From assembly GCA_034620365.1 (NCBI GenBank), contig JAQGEQ010000354.1, forward strand, positions 124,001 through 188,000: a stretch of DNA of 64,000 bases, read 5' to 3'. Positions 1 to 11,132 of the stretch are shown here, in pieces (position 1 is the stretch's first letter; every line of letters begins with the position of its first letter). Under the pieces are notes generated by a model. That model was not told the DNA's origin. It saw only the letters and a program-made list of their open reading frames with translations, and did no database searches. This DNA is from Pegea sp. RAD2-039. Lineage: Eukaryota; Chordata; Thaliacea; Salpida; Salpidae. Both the position numbers and the translations under genes were made by a program.

Positions 1-416
1 AACGGATGACAGATTATTGGTCTGTATTTACTTCTCCAGCTCTTGCTTCTTCTCAATCAACTATAAAACACTGGTGGGGATAGGGACAATAGTTGTTGGC
101 ATACATATTTTAAGCACATTAAATTAACGGGCAATTGACTTGACAGTGACCTTCTCACCTCTATTTTAGTAGTGTTTATTTAAATACTTTGGTTCATTCA
201 TTTTGACCTTTTAAAATATTAACTATTGAAATATTTTAAGAAATTGGTTTAAATTGAGAAAGGCATTTTAAGAACCATAAAATATTTACTTATTTGTTTG
301 ACTCTTTAACTTATTTATAATAAAAATTTTACTAATTTGATTTCCTGATTCAATAGTTTTAACCTGTTTAATCATATTATAAATTTTATAATTATTATTA
401 TCATTATATCATGCAT

Positions 417-476
417 GGGAACTACTGGTAGAAAGATTGGGAACTGCTGGTAGAAAGATTGGGAACTACTGGTAGA
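417..476. repeat. 22-nt minisatellite, about 2.7 copies
   Basis: Three successive copies of a unit beginning GGGAACT start at 417, 439 and 461. The second copy differs by one base (ACTGCT for ACTACT) and the third is truncated. The array is short and lies in AT-rich non-coding DNA. I see no coding or regulatory role; it looks like a simple tandem duplication. Confidence 0.85.
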
Positions 477-1693
477 TATTATTAAAAATAGCAAACTTCA
501 TAGAAGAGTTTGGAGTAGACCAAGATCAACCTTTACAGAGCTGTCATTCTAAGTGGTTGTCATTTATGACTTCTGGGCTATTTTTATGAAGGCTACCATC
601 GAAGCATTCTGCCCACTAAATGATGGCATTTTATCCCCAATGCCATTGTGATTGATAGAGCCAGCATCACATAATAGAGACTTGGTCCTCTCTTTAGAAT
701 GCAGAACAATTCTCACCTGGCTGCGGAAACAGGATTTCTCCAAAAAAAGATTCTAATGTCTAGTTTCAATCCTCTAAAAACTTTTGGCAGCAAGGACTTT
801 TATCATCAGTGTGTCAACATCTTTTGTGAGCAAAGCCAGAGCTGCTGAAAAAATCTGCTTTGTGTCTACTTCATTTTCTTTTCTTTTTGAACTGTCAATG
901 TGCTACTAATAAATATATGAGAAAGTTTATATTAATCTATAAAATTTTTTATAATAATTTTTTGATACTTTTAATCATAATCAGTAAATGATTTAATTAA
1001 ATTTTATTCAATCAAATACTAATAAGTTTTCAAATGATAAAATACTTAGGGGCTTTTTTTCCAATTTTATATATCAATACTTTTTCAAATTCTAGCATGG
1101 TCTCCGGTATTTCATCAAGTTTAGTTTAAGTTCTTTTATCTCTACTTTTACATATTTATGTGATTAAGTTTTTTTATTTATACTTTTATTAATGTAAAAG
1201 GTATTTTATTGATTAATATAAAATTTGTAATAATTGTTTTTTTATATTTTTATAAAATATAATATTTAAAAAAAAGTAATAATTTAATTTAGGTTTCAGT
1301 TTTTGAGTAGATTTATTTTTTTAGTTGTAATATTGATTTAAATAAATAAAATTTGTATAAATAAAAACAAGTTCATTATAAGCTTATTTTTTTGTTTATC
1401 TTTTATAAACTTATAATTTGAAAATCCTGTTTTAGTAATTATTTATAATTTATCAATTCAGAAAATTTACTTTTTGATTATATATATATAAACTCATTTA
1501 CAAATTATATCATATAAAATTGATAAAGTTTGTTTTAAAAATATATTTTCTTATACTATTGATGAATTATTTTTAAATTAAAACTTGCTTTTTATTTAAA
1601 TTATTTTTTTGTTTATATTGAATAAGTTTAATTTATAATTTGATTAAAAATTTTTGATGTTAATTAGGTTTTTAGGATTAAAAATTTTTCATA
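477..1693. other. Intergenic stretch, partly GC-richer (480-860)
   Basis: Bases 480-860 are richer in G+C than the flanks and carry a reading frame of roughly 55 codons on the minus strand without an obvious start. I do not recognise a protein family in it; it may be a decayed gene or transposon piece. Bases 900-1690 are very AT-rich and contain no supported gene. A possible 3' splice site (TTTTTAG near 1676) just before the PPIL3 start could mark a 5'UTR intron. Confidence 0.4.
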
Positions 1694-2191
1694 ATGGCGG
1701 TAACATTACATACAAGTCTTGGGGATTTAAAAATTGAGTTACATTGTGACCAAACCCCAAAAGCAGCTGAAAACTTCTTGGGTTTATGTGCTGCCGGATA
1801 TTTTGATAATAATTTGTTTCATAGAAACATTAGAGGTTTCATGTTACAAACTGGAGATCCTACTGGTACTGGAAAAGGAGGAACAAGTATTTGGAGCAAA
1901 CAATTCGAAGATGAAATTGTGGATTCACTGAAACATAATGCACGTGGCATAGTTTCGATGGCAAATAGTGGACCAAACACCAATAATTCTCAGTTTTTTA
2001 TTACTTATGCTAAACAACCAACTCTTGACATGAAATATACAGTATTTGGAAAAGTGATCGATGGTATGGATACATTAGATGAATTTGAAAAGCTTCCTTC
2101 TGATAAGAAAACATACCGACCTTTAAATGATGTGAGAATTGAGAGTGTAACTATACATGCAAACCCTATTGCTGACCAAGCAAACCAATAA
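1694..2191 (+). CDS. PPIL3: PPIL3-type peptidyl-prolyl cis-trans isomerase (cyclophilin), single exon
   Basis: This 165-residue protein is a one-domain cyclophilin, a proline cis-trans isomerase. In vertebrates PPIL3 (161 residues) is linked to the spliceosome. It starts MAVTLHTSLGDLKIE and carries the active-site run FHRNIRGFMLQTGDPTGTG, the GPNTNNSQFFITY block and LDMKYTVFGKVIDG, all colinear with PPIL3, including the SIW motif and the C-terminal YRPLNDV and IHANP segments. Length and both ends match the family, so the ATG is well supported. There is no signal peptide, so a nuclear or cytosolic location is expected. It is intronless here while nearly every other gene in the window has several introns, so it may be a retrocopy. 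The frame is intact and looks functional. Confidence 0.96.
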   Translation: MAVTLHTSLGDLKIELHCDQTPKAAENFLGLCAAGYFDNNLFHRNIRGFMLQTGDPTGTGKGGTSIWSKQFEDEIVDSLKHNARGIVSMANSGPNTNNSQFFITYAKQPTLDMKYTVFGKVIDGMDTLDEFEKLPSDKKTYRPLNDVRIESVTIHANPIADQANQ

Positions 2192-2268
2192 AGTTAACCC
2201 TTTGGTTTGTTTGAAATACTTTGAAATGTTATGTTTTGCTAATTTTAAAATTATCATGCTTTTTTATA

Positions 2269-2274
2269 AATAAA
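2269..2274 (+). terminator. Polyadenylation signal for PPIL3
   Basis: An AATAAA hexamer lies 78 bases past the PPIL3 stop codon in an AT-rich 3' flank. A second AATAAA-like hexamer occurs about 230 bases further on. Position and sequence fit a poly(A) signal; cleavage itself is not visible. Confidence 0.55.
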
Positions 2275-4745
2275 TAAGTTTTGGCAGAAAGTTTTAAATT
2301 AGTTTCTTATTATTTGGATTTCAGATTTTTAAAGCTGCTTAAATAGTTGAAAAAGAAGTTACATTTTTTAAATAACTAAAACATCTAAACGAAGCTTTAA
2401 ATTATTATCAGTTGCTTAACCATAATTTTACTAGATTCTTATGCTCACCTTCAACTCATTTTGGAACTTTAAAAATCATTTTTAAATGTATTCTTACAAA
2501 TAAAGATCAATTTTAGGAGTTGGGCAAGCAAATAAAGAATTTTCGTTTCTGTAGTCTTGTAAAGAAGTTTTTTGGTAGTTGTTGATAATTGTCCCATATA
2601 AGTTTTATGAAGATTTGTATCTTAAGAAGTAACTACTTTGAATTTTAAAACAAGATTAAACAATCTTTGTCTAATAAAATTTTATCAATAATTCTGTTAT
2701 AAAAGATTTCGTTTTGGGGTAAGTGTTCAAGTTTATTACCTATCAAAATCAGAATATGAAAATCAACATAAGTATCAGATTCTGTTGACATAACTTACAA
2801 ATAACGTCTGTGTATTGATTATCACAACCGTCAGCCCAGTTAGATACATATTTGCGACAAAAACAAGTTCATAAAAACCCCGAGTAGAAGGTCCCTGTGA
2901 GTTTGGTCAATGACAACACTTCTAAGAGACGCAAAACTCCGAATTTAAAGTTGAAACCTCCTATGCAGTTTGTCGATGTACTCAGTGTTGTTCTGGCGGC
3001 TCCTGCGACGCCAGCTAGGCGTATTAGTTCGGCTGACGTAGACCTTGTTGACGTAGAGAGTGGATTTCTGCTGCATGGGCAACAGCTGAATCTCCATAAT
3101 TTGTGTCCTTACATACATGCATGGCCGTTTTCGGTCAAAGCAGACCAAAAGAAACTTATGTTTAGAATTTCACTCGTTATCTAATACATTTTTACAAAAT
3201 CATAACAAAAATCCATTTAAAATCTCACTTTAATCAGGACAAGGTTGATTTTAATGGCATTTCGATTATAAATAACTTTTTATCAGAATTTTTCCGACTC
3301 TTCTATGTCCGACTAATCAAGAGTCTTTAGATTCCATCAGGCTTGTACTTTAACACTAAATGCAAATGAGTTAATCAACCAATCAGAAGCATGATCGTTT
3401 GCAGTGATTATTTGCTTTCTGTCTGTGTTTATCCTTCGCTTCTCTTGAAGCAACCATTCAGCAAAGGAACTATTTGCTCATAGTTGATAAAGCTCGTGGT
3501 ATAGTATAGCTCGGTGTACCATGCCCTTAACGTAAGAATCGAACCCGCGCGCTCAAAGCAATATTAAAGAAACTCAGAAAACATCCGACTTACAAAAAAG
3601 TTCTTTTTGATGATTTAAATAATTTTATGAAACTATTTTTGCACTCGATTTTTAACAAATTATTCTTTTGCTTACATTCTCTAGATACAGACTTAAAGAC
3701 TGGCTTAAATCTTATGTAAGCAGTTAAGGTCCTTGACCTATAAAAACTCCTCCTTCAACACCAAGTCAGTAAACTTGAAACTTGTAAACAAATTTCACCC
3801 GATGCCTATTTAGAAGACTTCAGCAGAACTACAGTCTCACTTTGAAGGGTTCCGGTTCTTGGGCAACTTTTTGACAAGTGGTTTCTTGCAGTTTTTCAAT
3901 TTTAAACTTATTTTTGTCACAAGTTCTTGAGTGTTTTGTGGCATCGAAAATGATTTACATCAGAAGAAAATTGAATAAATCTAACAGCTGGAAGTTTGGC
4001 AAATCCTAAAGTATGTTGACGAGGTATGAAGATAATATAAAAAGATTAATTTTTGTTGATTTATAGTCTTTGTTGACTACAAAATTGACATATCCTTTTT
4101 CTCATACAATGTCTTTCAAATCTTAATATTAAATTCCTGAAATATTGATAATTTGTTTCCGATCTTGCACTATTGTTTAACATTTTTAATGGATTCTTAC
4201 CCATTAACTTTAATAACTTCTTTAAAGATTGCAACCTATCATACATCCTCAGAGGTTCGTCATTCAAAGTTAGCCAACTTAACAACTTTAATGACACCAA
4301 TTGAACTAAAATCTTTTCTAATAGGTAACCACAGTTTGGAATTTTCTTTCTGACTCATTAATGCAACAAATTATCTCACCTCTTTTAAAATTATGATAAA
4401 GAAGTATAACTTCAGTAACTCGTTGATTGGTGGTATATAATGCTGCCATATTCCCCACTTTGTATCTTATCGTAAGCTAACTTAAAATAATTTGCATAAA
4501 TTTGCTATTGCAGGATTTCTATTTTTCTACACTGCTTTTATTGAATTATCTTCCATTGTTTCTTTACAGTTATATCTTTTTATGTTTGCTGAAGTTTTGC
4601 TGTTTAATTTTGCAGCCATAAATAAGTTAACAATTTCGCGATCACAGGTTAAAATAAACTTTATTTCAGAACAAAAGTTACAAACTTTTTAAGTTTTTAA
4701 AAGCTTTTAAAGCTCCTAGTGAATGACAACATCTTCTAATTTCAG
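2275..4745. other. Intergenic, with a GC-richer island at about 2890-3180
   Basis: The island at 2890-3180 has frames open on both strands (95 codons plus without an ATG start, 67 codons minus). Neither resembles a known family. A tRNA T-arm-like run (minus strand GGGTTCGATTC, about 3538-3550) has no matching D-arm. The rest is AT-rich with no supported gene. It may hold old transposon sequence. Confidence 0.35.
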
Positions 4746-5371
4746 GTGATAAAGAAATAATTTGTGTTGGCGAGAGGAAATGCTATGACATACCAACTGC
4801 TCCTGAACATCTACTTGCACCATGATATCCAAGTCCATTCGGACTAACTGTCAGCGATAGTGGCAAGCCAATGCGACCACAACCTGTGGAACCACAAGCT
4901 CCATTGGTCTATGGTGGACTACCAACACCACAAGACAGTTATTATGACGATGAAGATGTTCTTAGTGACGGTCACAAGTACGATATTCCAATGTTGGAAG
5001 GACCAAGTTATGTTCCACAAGAAACAGGAGTTGTCTACACTGATAATGACAAGGATCTTGGAGATCATCGACCAACAACATTAGCTGTCGGACCAGTACC
5101 AACTGCTCCTGGACATCCACTTGCATCGTGATATCCAGGTTCATTCGGACCAACTGTCAGCGATAGTGGCAAGCCAATGCGACCACAACCTGTCGGCCCA
5201 CAAGCACCAGTAGTGTATGATGGACTACCAACACCACATGACACATACATCGACGAAGATGACGTTATTACTGAAGACAACTGATTCGATGTTCCATTCA
5301 AGGATCACGCCTATAATCACGGATCGAGTTTCGATACTACTAGCATAAATACATTCTGGGCATAAGACCTG
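4746..5371 (+). pseudogene. Proline-rich tandem-repeat coding remnant with three in-frame TGA codons
   Basis: After a good 3' splice site (CTAATTTCAG at about 4736-4745) one reading frame runs to a TAA at 5365, broken only by TGA at about 4822, 5128 and 5281. It contains a 306-bp (102-codon) unit repeated in tandem: the motif MRPQPV.PQAP begins at 4871 and again at 5177, followed by GLPTP and an acidic stretch. The stretches before each of the first two TGAs are related (TAPEHLLAP, TAPGHPLAS), and both are followed by YP.PFG or YPGSFG, so the TGA was present before the duplication. I do not recognise the family; the composition suggests an extracellular or structural repeat protein. It is most likely a pseudogene. 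Stop-codon readthrough is the alternative. Confidence 0.45.
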
Positions 5372-5730
5372 TTTAGTCCTAACCAACGTCCACTGACTCA
5401 ACATATCACTAGCAGAAACTGCTGAAGAGGTTCTTTGAGAACAAGGTTTTTACAATTTATATTTTTGCTACAAAAATACCATGAAGTACTAAACAATAAC
5501 ACAATCAAAACTTTTTAAAAGTTGATAAATTGTCGCTAGTTGTTTATTTCTATTCAGTTCTAGTTGAAGTCAGTCTAATATATTTCTAACCTTGCTCAAC
5601 TTTACTTCGTAATTTTTTATGTAAAATCAGTTTATAAACATAAATCAACTCAATCATAATGTGATTAATCATTTCTATCAATGAATTGTTCTTTTATTTA
5701 AGTCTAAATTTAATTTCTGTGACTGATCAT

Positions 5731-6543
5731 TTATCTACGATTTGTATTTCTTAAAAACTCCATTCTCCAAATACTTTCGCTGTCGCCTTCGTAAAGACTC
5801 AGTTTTCTTTTTACACGATTAAAACCAATAGATGCACTTCCTGGAACACAATCATAACCCTATAAAATATATAAAGTTGAAGATTCATTTTTTTACAGAT
5901 ATGATGTTTACTTCTATAGCTGCTTCTATAGAAGCAGAGGCATCTTCAATTCTGTTCATACTTTCTAACAGATACTGAGCATAGTGATTATGTGCTTCGT
6001 ACGCCCTTTCTATCTGATCCTGAAATAAACTTTTAATTAATTTTCATCAAGTATATAATTGATACTTACTATTTCATAATCTTTTTTTCTTTTGCTTTCT
6101 TCTAATTCTATTATTTGTTCATCCATTTGTTCACATATTACTTTTATTTTATGACAATTCATTAAACATTCTTTCTAAAAAATAATTAAATTTTCAATTT
6201 TACTTTCTAAAGTCATAACTGATGCAAAAACTCACTAATTTTTCTTGCTCTTCATTTTGAAAATACTTTTTTATGAAAACGAGCAGCTTATATAAATAGA
6301 ACGTTGAATTTCTAAAAATATATTTTTAACTTGAAGTTTTTAATATAAACAGAATTTTTTAAGTAAATTTTAATAAAAAATTAGTTCTGAATTAAAACAA
6401 AATCTCTAACTTGAAAAAGCAAATGTTCAAAAGTTATTAGAATTGTGTAAAAACTGCCTGTGAACACAATTTACTTTTCTTTTTTCTTACCTTTTAACAA
6501 AAGTGACTATTATGAGAATAATATCACTCAAAAGGCAAGTCAT
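5731..6543 (-). CDS. Small coiled-coil protein of unknown function, five exons
   Basis: Five exons join in consistent phase: 6543-6491, about 6317-6236, 6174-6070, 6019-5897 and 5859-5731, with introns of roughly 37-173 nt. The product is about 162 residues. The N-terminal 35 residues are hydrophobic (MTCLLSDIILIIVTFV), followed by a charged helical middle with heptad-like spacing (EEQEKLKEC, EQMDEQIIELEESKRKK, LLESMNRIEDASASIEAA) and a basic C-terminus ending FLRNTNRR. The GTAAAA donor of exon 4 is weak. I do not recognise the family. The hydrophobic start could be a membrane anchor, or the true start could lie elsewhere. The gene is convergent with the repeat remnant at 4.75-5.37 kb. Confidence 0.6.
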
Positions 6544-8245
6544 CTTTAAAGTTCTTCACAAAACACTTACATTTTTTTCCACAAAATTTTGAACTTATGA
6601 AATTACTTGAAATGAAATTTGTTGCTAAATAATTTCTATTCTGACGTCATTAAGAAGCTAGTTACGATAAACTTCATATTTATGAATAATTAGGAAAATA
6701 TATCGTTTGCATCCAGATATACAGACTTATCGCTTCAACAGCACATAAATTGAAAATAAAATGATTAAAAAAAGAGAAATATAAAAACTGCGCAAAATTA
6801 AACTCTTGAAATGATTTAATTTTAGATAATGTAAGCTAGCAACCCTAGGTTCGAATCCACAGGAAGAAAAAACAAATAGAAATTTGAGTTGGGTGGATTC
6901 GGCAACTTGATCTGTAAAAAATCTTCATCCAGAGCACCAACTGACAAATCTTCTGCTTGCTGGTCGTAGAGGAACACAAATACACTTTTGCAACAGTTTG
7001 TATGTCTCTGAGCTCAACTGTATATGACAATATCAACAGTTTCGTGGTTTCTAAATATATTTCATCTAAATCATTGGTTTCAACCTTCTTATTCGTCACT
7101 AAAATTTTCAAAAAGTTGAGTTTTCATATCTTGCAACCTCAGATTTGACAACCAGTTTCAACAAAAACAAAATATTTTCAGTTTATAATTTCAACTAAAT
7201 AATATGAGTTAGTCTCGAATAAATTGAATCTAGCATCAAGTAGACATTTACTCGACTCAATAACATGATTTTATTGAGCTGCCATCAAGGTCTTTCACAT
7301 GAAGCTTTTCAATCACTGATGTTGATGATGATGCTTCAAAATAAATCATAAATGGAGAAAAGGGAGGCAAGAAACATCAAAAGTAACTTTTACTTCATCA
7401 AAATCAGATAATTACGGTGATTTCACAGGTTGGCTCTTTCTTTACAGCATCTGCTGATCCTTAGAGAGCAGATCACTCCATTTCAAACTGAATTATCATC
7501 AGCGAAACTCAGCTAGCCTTCTTTTTTGTAACACATGAAAGTATTGCACTTGATACTTCTATATAATAAAGTATCTCAAATACCTCAAATGATTTTGTGA
7601 TTAAAAGATTGAATACTTCTTCATTTTCTAATTAAATTTACATCAAAATAATTTATAATCTTATTTTATTTATTAATTTTGTAGTCAAGCAAGTTTCTAT
7701 ACTTCACTTTGTGTAACTTAAGTTTAGTAGCTGTAACTTTGCTTTAATAGTCTAGAACTACATGCACTGAAAGCACAAATTTTTTTAAACATGCTGAAAC
7801 TCTAGAAGAAAGATATGAGTAGAAGCTAACATTGTAGTAGATGTGTTAAGAACTTCAAATTCTAAGTCAGTAAAGGAAGGACTTTTGATAGGTTAATCTA
7901 AATAAGTTGGTGTAGACCAACGTTTGCAAGAGAAATTTGAAAACAATTTCTACTTATTAATTAAAATCAAATGACAGCATTTGTCACACTGTCGAACAGA
8001 TACAACTTCTCATGTAGATTCAGGTTTTCTACAGGTCTGCTTCTCAACTTTAATCTATCAATATCTTATTAATTAAATGTTTAAAAATTAATACCAAAAA
8101 TTATTTTCTAATGATGATGCTCAGCAGTCATATTTAAAAATAAAAGTTTGATTTAAGAATACAAGCGGTTTATCATTATAACAAACTTTAATGGTTATTT
8201 ATGTTTGATTGGTTTAATCGGATTTAGAATTATCTTGAAATATAT
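6544..8245. other. Intergenic DNA without a supported gene
   Basis: AT-rich with scattered short open frames on both strands around 6845-7148; none has family motifs or consistent splice sites. One copy of TGACGTCA occurs at 6642-6649. An isolated GGTTCGAATCC sequence near 6850 resembles a Pol III B box but does not form a T-stem. Confidence 0.5.
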
Positions 8246-8645
8246 TTTTTATTTTGTTACAATAAACGCGAAAGAGGGTTCCTGAAAAGAGCACCTCTCG
8301 CTTACACACATTCTCACTAATAATATTATATATAATAATCTATAATATAAAAAAATATGTAAAACATGGCGCTTCAGTATTCCCATACAATATAACAGTA
8401 AATAATTACATAGAATATTAATAATATACAAAGAGAAAAGAAATCAGAGTTTAGAAATGACAATTTCGGCAATATTAAAACGGTTCAACTTTTGCTTGAA
8501 CAGCACGAGAGGTTCAGACATGACAATATCTGATGGCAGCTGGTTCCAAGTATTAATTATGCGATATGCGAAACAAATTTGCTCTAACTAAACTACCACG
8601 GGATATGGACATATTGTGTGTTGTCTGAGTTGATATAATTTGAAA
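8246..8645 (-). mobile_element. 5'-truncated non-LTR retrotransposon (3' end of reverse-transcriptase ORF and 3'UTR)
   Basis: On the minus strand a decayed frame reads SISRGSLVRANLFRIS, then after a one-base shift RIINTWNQLPSDIVMS and VLFKQKLNRFNIAEI before a stop. This is the classic C-terminal end of CR1/L2/jockey-like reverse-transcriptase ORFs (the VVNxWNxLPxxVV...FKxxLDxF pattern). A 3'UTR of roughly 200 bases and an A-rich tail (TGTAACAAAATAAAAA) end at about 8246. A related copy lies at 31.4 kb. The fragment cannot move: most of the ORF is missing and the remainder has a frameshift and stops. Confidence 0.8.
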
Positions 8646-10459
8646 GAAGGACTAATAGAGAAATATTTAGAAATATATATTAGTTTATTGAATATGTGGA
8701 TAATCTCGTTGTCTTCTAATTATTTTACAGCTTGATTCAATATTCATGTATATCATAAGTTATTTCATTAGATTTTTGGAAGACATTGTTATTATACTTT
8801 AGTAGTCTCTTTGATACTTGGGCTATTCTATAATCTATTATCTAAGTTAGACATATTGCAAGTTGATTTAATTGAATCTAATATTTTTCAGTAAACTTTA
8901 ATTTTTGTTAATTTTAGCTGAACTACCTTAAATTTTTTATAAAATTGACTTTAGAGATGATAATTACCATAAGTTTTTTTACAAATCGCAGAGCTTATGG
9001 TAGGCGTATCTTATTGAAACGATCAGCTGTTTGTAGCTTGTTTACTAATTGTTACACCCAAGCACAGTAACTTTTTGCTGCGTTCATAGTTTTTTGAAGG
9101 AACTATTTAGCATATTCATCGAATTAATTTACTTTCTTTATCATCTGGTATCTTAATAAACTTCATAGTTACATTTTATTACTATATTGTAGTTTATATA
9201 TTTTTTAACTATTTTCATTTATAAACAGTGATTATCGTACTTTATAAAAATTGTTCTTCATCTAAACTAATTAAATAATCTGTTTGAATTTTTTAGTGTA
9301 ATAATAAACGTCTAATAAACTTTTAATTTATATGTTGGTTTAATCAAATTTTTACAAAGTGATTAAAACAATTCTTATTTATTAATAGTTTATTTTTGGT
9401 AAACAACTTTGTTTTATATCAATTTAATAATTTATAATTTAGTTAAATATTTAGGAGATTAGATAATTTTATGAATTAAAACTTTTTACGTTTCCTTGAA
9501 ATGTTATCATTTGTAATTTTGATTTTGTAAAGTTAAAAGTCTTTTAAGTAAATTTTGGTTGTTGACAAATTGAAGCTATTTGTGGATAAAAATTAAATAA
9601 GTTGCTTCATGCCTAAAAGATTTATTTATAAGAAATAAAAATTTATTCTTTGTTTAAATTACTTTCAATATATATAAACAAAAATTTATTTCAGCACCCA
9701 AAACTTGAATAAATAAAATTTTATTAAAAATTTGATAAAAGAAATATCTTTTTTTTTTAGAAAGTGATTCATAGTTATTAAAGTTTCTCTGATTTTTGAT
9801 ATCAGAGTATTTTTTAAGTATTTATTTGAAATTATTAATTATTTCTGAATGACATATTTTTGTTGAATAATATTTCATAAATTATTTTTAATGTAACTAG
9901 AATAATTACCTTTTCTACAACTATTTAATATAAATCAAAATATTATTTATTATTTAAAAAATTCTTACGCCATAATTATGCATTTAAAACTTTTAAACTT
10001 GTTTTTAAATTGATAATTTTATATTTTGTTTATAATATTTTCACTCACTTTTCTAAATATGGTTTTAAAAATTTGATAAATGGAATGTTATTAAATCTAT
10101 TTATTTGTTAAGGTTTTTAACAATTACTGAAACAATTATTTATCAAAGTAATTAAATAAGAATAATCATGCTTCAAATAATTAATTAAATTATTCCTTGC
10201 AATTTCATTTCTCATATTTTAACTTATTGGTGCATCTGAAAAAAACTTTTAGATGAAAGTTTAATTATTAAATTTTTTGTCTGAAGTAATTACTAAGTTT
10301 CTTTCTTTGTGAATAAATAATTAGTTTTAGGTAATACTAAATGATTTCAAAGTTTATCAACCTTAGCTTATTTTTAGAATTTAATGTTTTCCTTTTATTT
10401 GACTTTGATAGTTTGTTACCTGATTTTTCCATCAAATTTTAATATTTTTTTCTTTTCAG
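8646..10459. other. AT-rich intergenic DNA
   Basis: Very AT-rich sequence with many homopolymer A and T runs and no reading frame with family motifs. A strong polypyrimidine tract plus CAG at about 10446-10459 looks like a 3' splice site leading into the short open frame that follows. Confidence 0.5.
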
Positions 10460-10506
10460 AATTATTTTGGATTTATTTATTTGGGATGTTTTATTATTGA
10501 GTAAAA

Positions 10507-10698
10507 ATGAAATTTTATTTAAATTTTTTAATTATAATCTGTGTGATTATATCGACATACCTACAGTGCACAAAAGCTGAAGACATTTCGCTGGGATCAG
10601 ATCAATTGGAAGAAAATAAAATTAATGGCATCAAAGACATACCAGTTTCTGTAACTTTTCCTCGTGGAACTTATCATTGGTTAGTTTGGATCAGTTAG
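10507..10698 (+). CDS. Possible short secreted peptide or first coding exon
   Basis: A 63-codon frame starts with a textbook signal peptide: MKFYLN, a hydrophobic core (FLIIICVIISTYL) and a likely cleavage site after QCTKA, followed by an acidic and then aromatic tail (FPRGTYHWLVWIS). It is preceded by a strong 3' splice site near 10459 and contains a possible donor (CATTG|GTTAGT at about 10679), so it may be the first coding exon of a longer gene. It does not join in phase to the SPPL3 gene 435 bp downstream, and I found no other partner exon. No family is recognised; a chance frame in AT-rich DNA is possible. Confidence 0.35.
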   Translation: MKFYLNFLIIICVIISTYLQCTKAEDISLGSDQLEENKINGIKDIPVSVTFPRGTYHWLVWIS

Positions 10699-11132
10699 AA
10701 TTGTTCTTTAGTTTACCTGATTTTAATACTAGTCTTCTTATCAGATTTTAAAATATATTTATTTGTTTTAATTGTTAGCATTTTTTTAGTTTATAGCTCT
10801 TATAAAAGTAAAAAAGAAAATGTTTTAATGTTAGCTGATTTAAAATATTAAATAAATTAAATCAACAAATTTTTCTTTAAAAGGTCAATTGTTTTCTATT
10901 ATATTACTCATAAGGTTATTAATGGTTGCAAAACTGTTTATGGTGAAGTGTCTATGTGAAAAAAAAACAAATTAATGTAGTTTAAAATGATATAAAGCTT
11001 ATTACCGGTTGAATTAGTGGTTCTTAAACGATTCTTTTAAAAGTTTAAAAGTAAAAAAAGTTTAATAAGTGGTTGTAAATAATTTATAAGATATTTTTCA
11101 AAAGCTTTAATGTTTGAAGGGCTTTTTCAATA

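Noticed and set aside
2897..3184. 95-codon plus-strand frame in a GC-richer island
   Set aside because: No ATG start, no recognised motif, and another frame is open on the opposite strand; kept only as a descriptive note.
3535..3560. Minus-strand GGGTTCGATTC resembling a tRNA T-arm
   Set aside because: No D-arm or anticodon arm can be built from the preceding bases; at most an old SINE fragment.
6846..6862. GGTTCGAATCC, a perfect Pol III B-box-like sequence (tRNA gene?)
   Set aside because: The flanking bases do not form a T-stem, and no A box or acceptor stem lies at the right distance upstream.
8249..8431. 60-codon minus-strand frame as a gene
   Set aside because: It lies in the 3'UTR of the retrotransposon fragment and is not the reverse-transcriptase frame.
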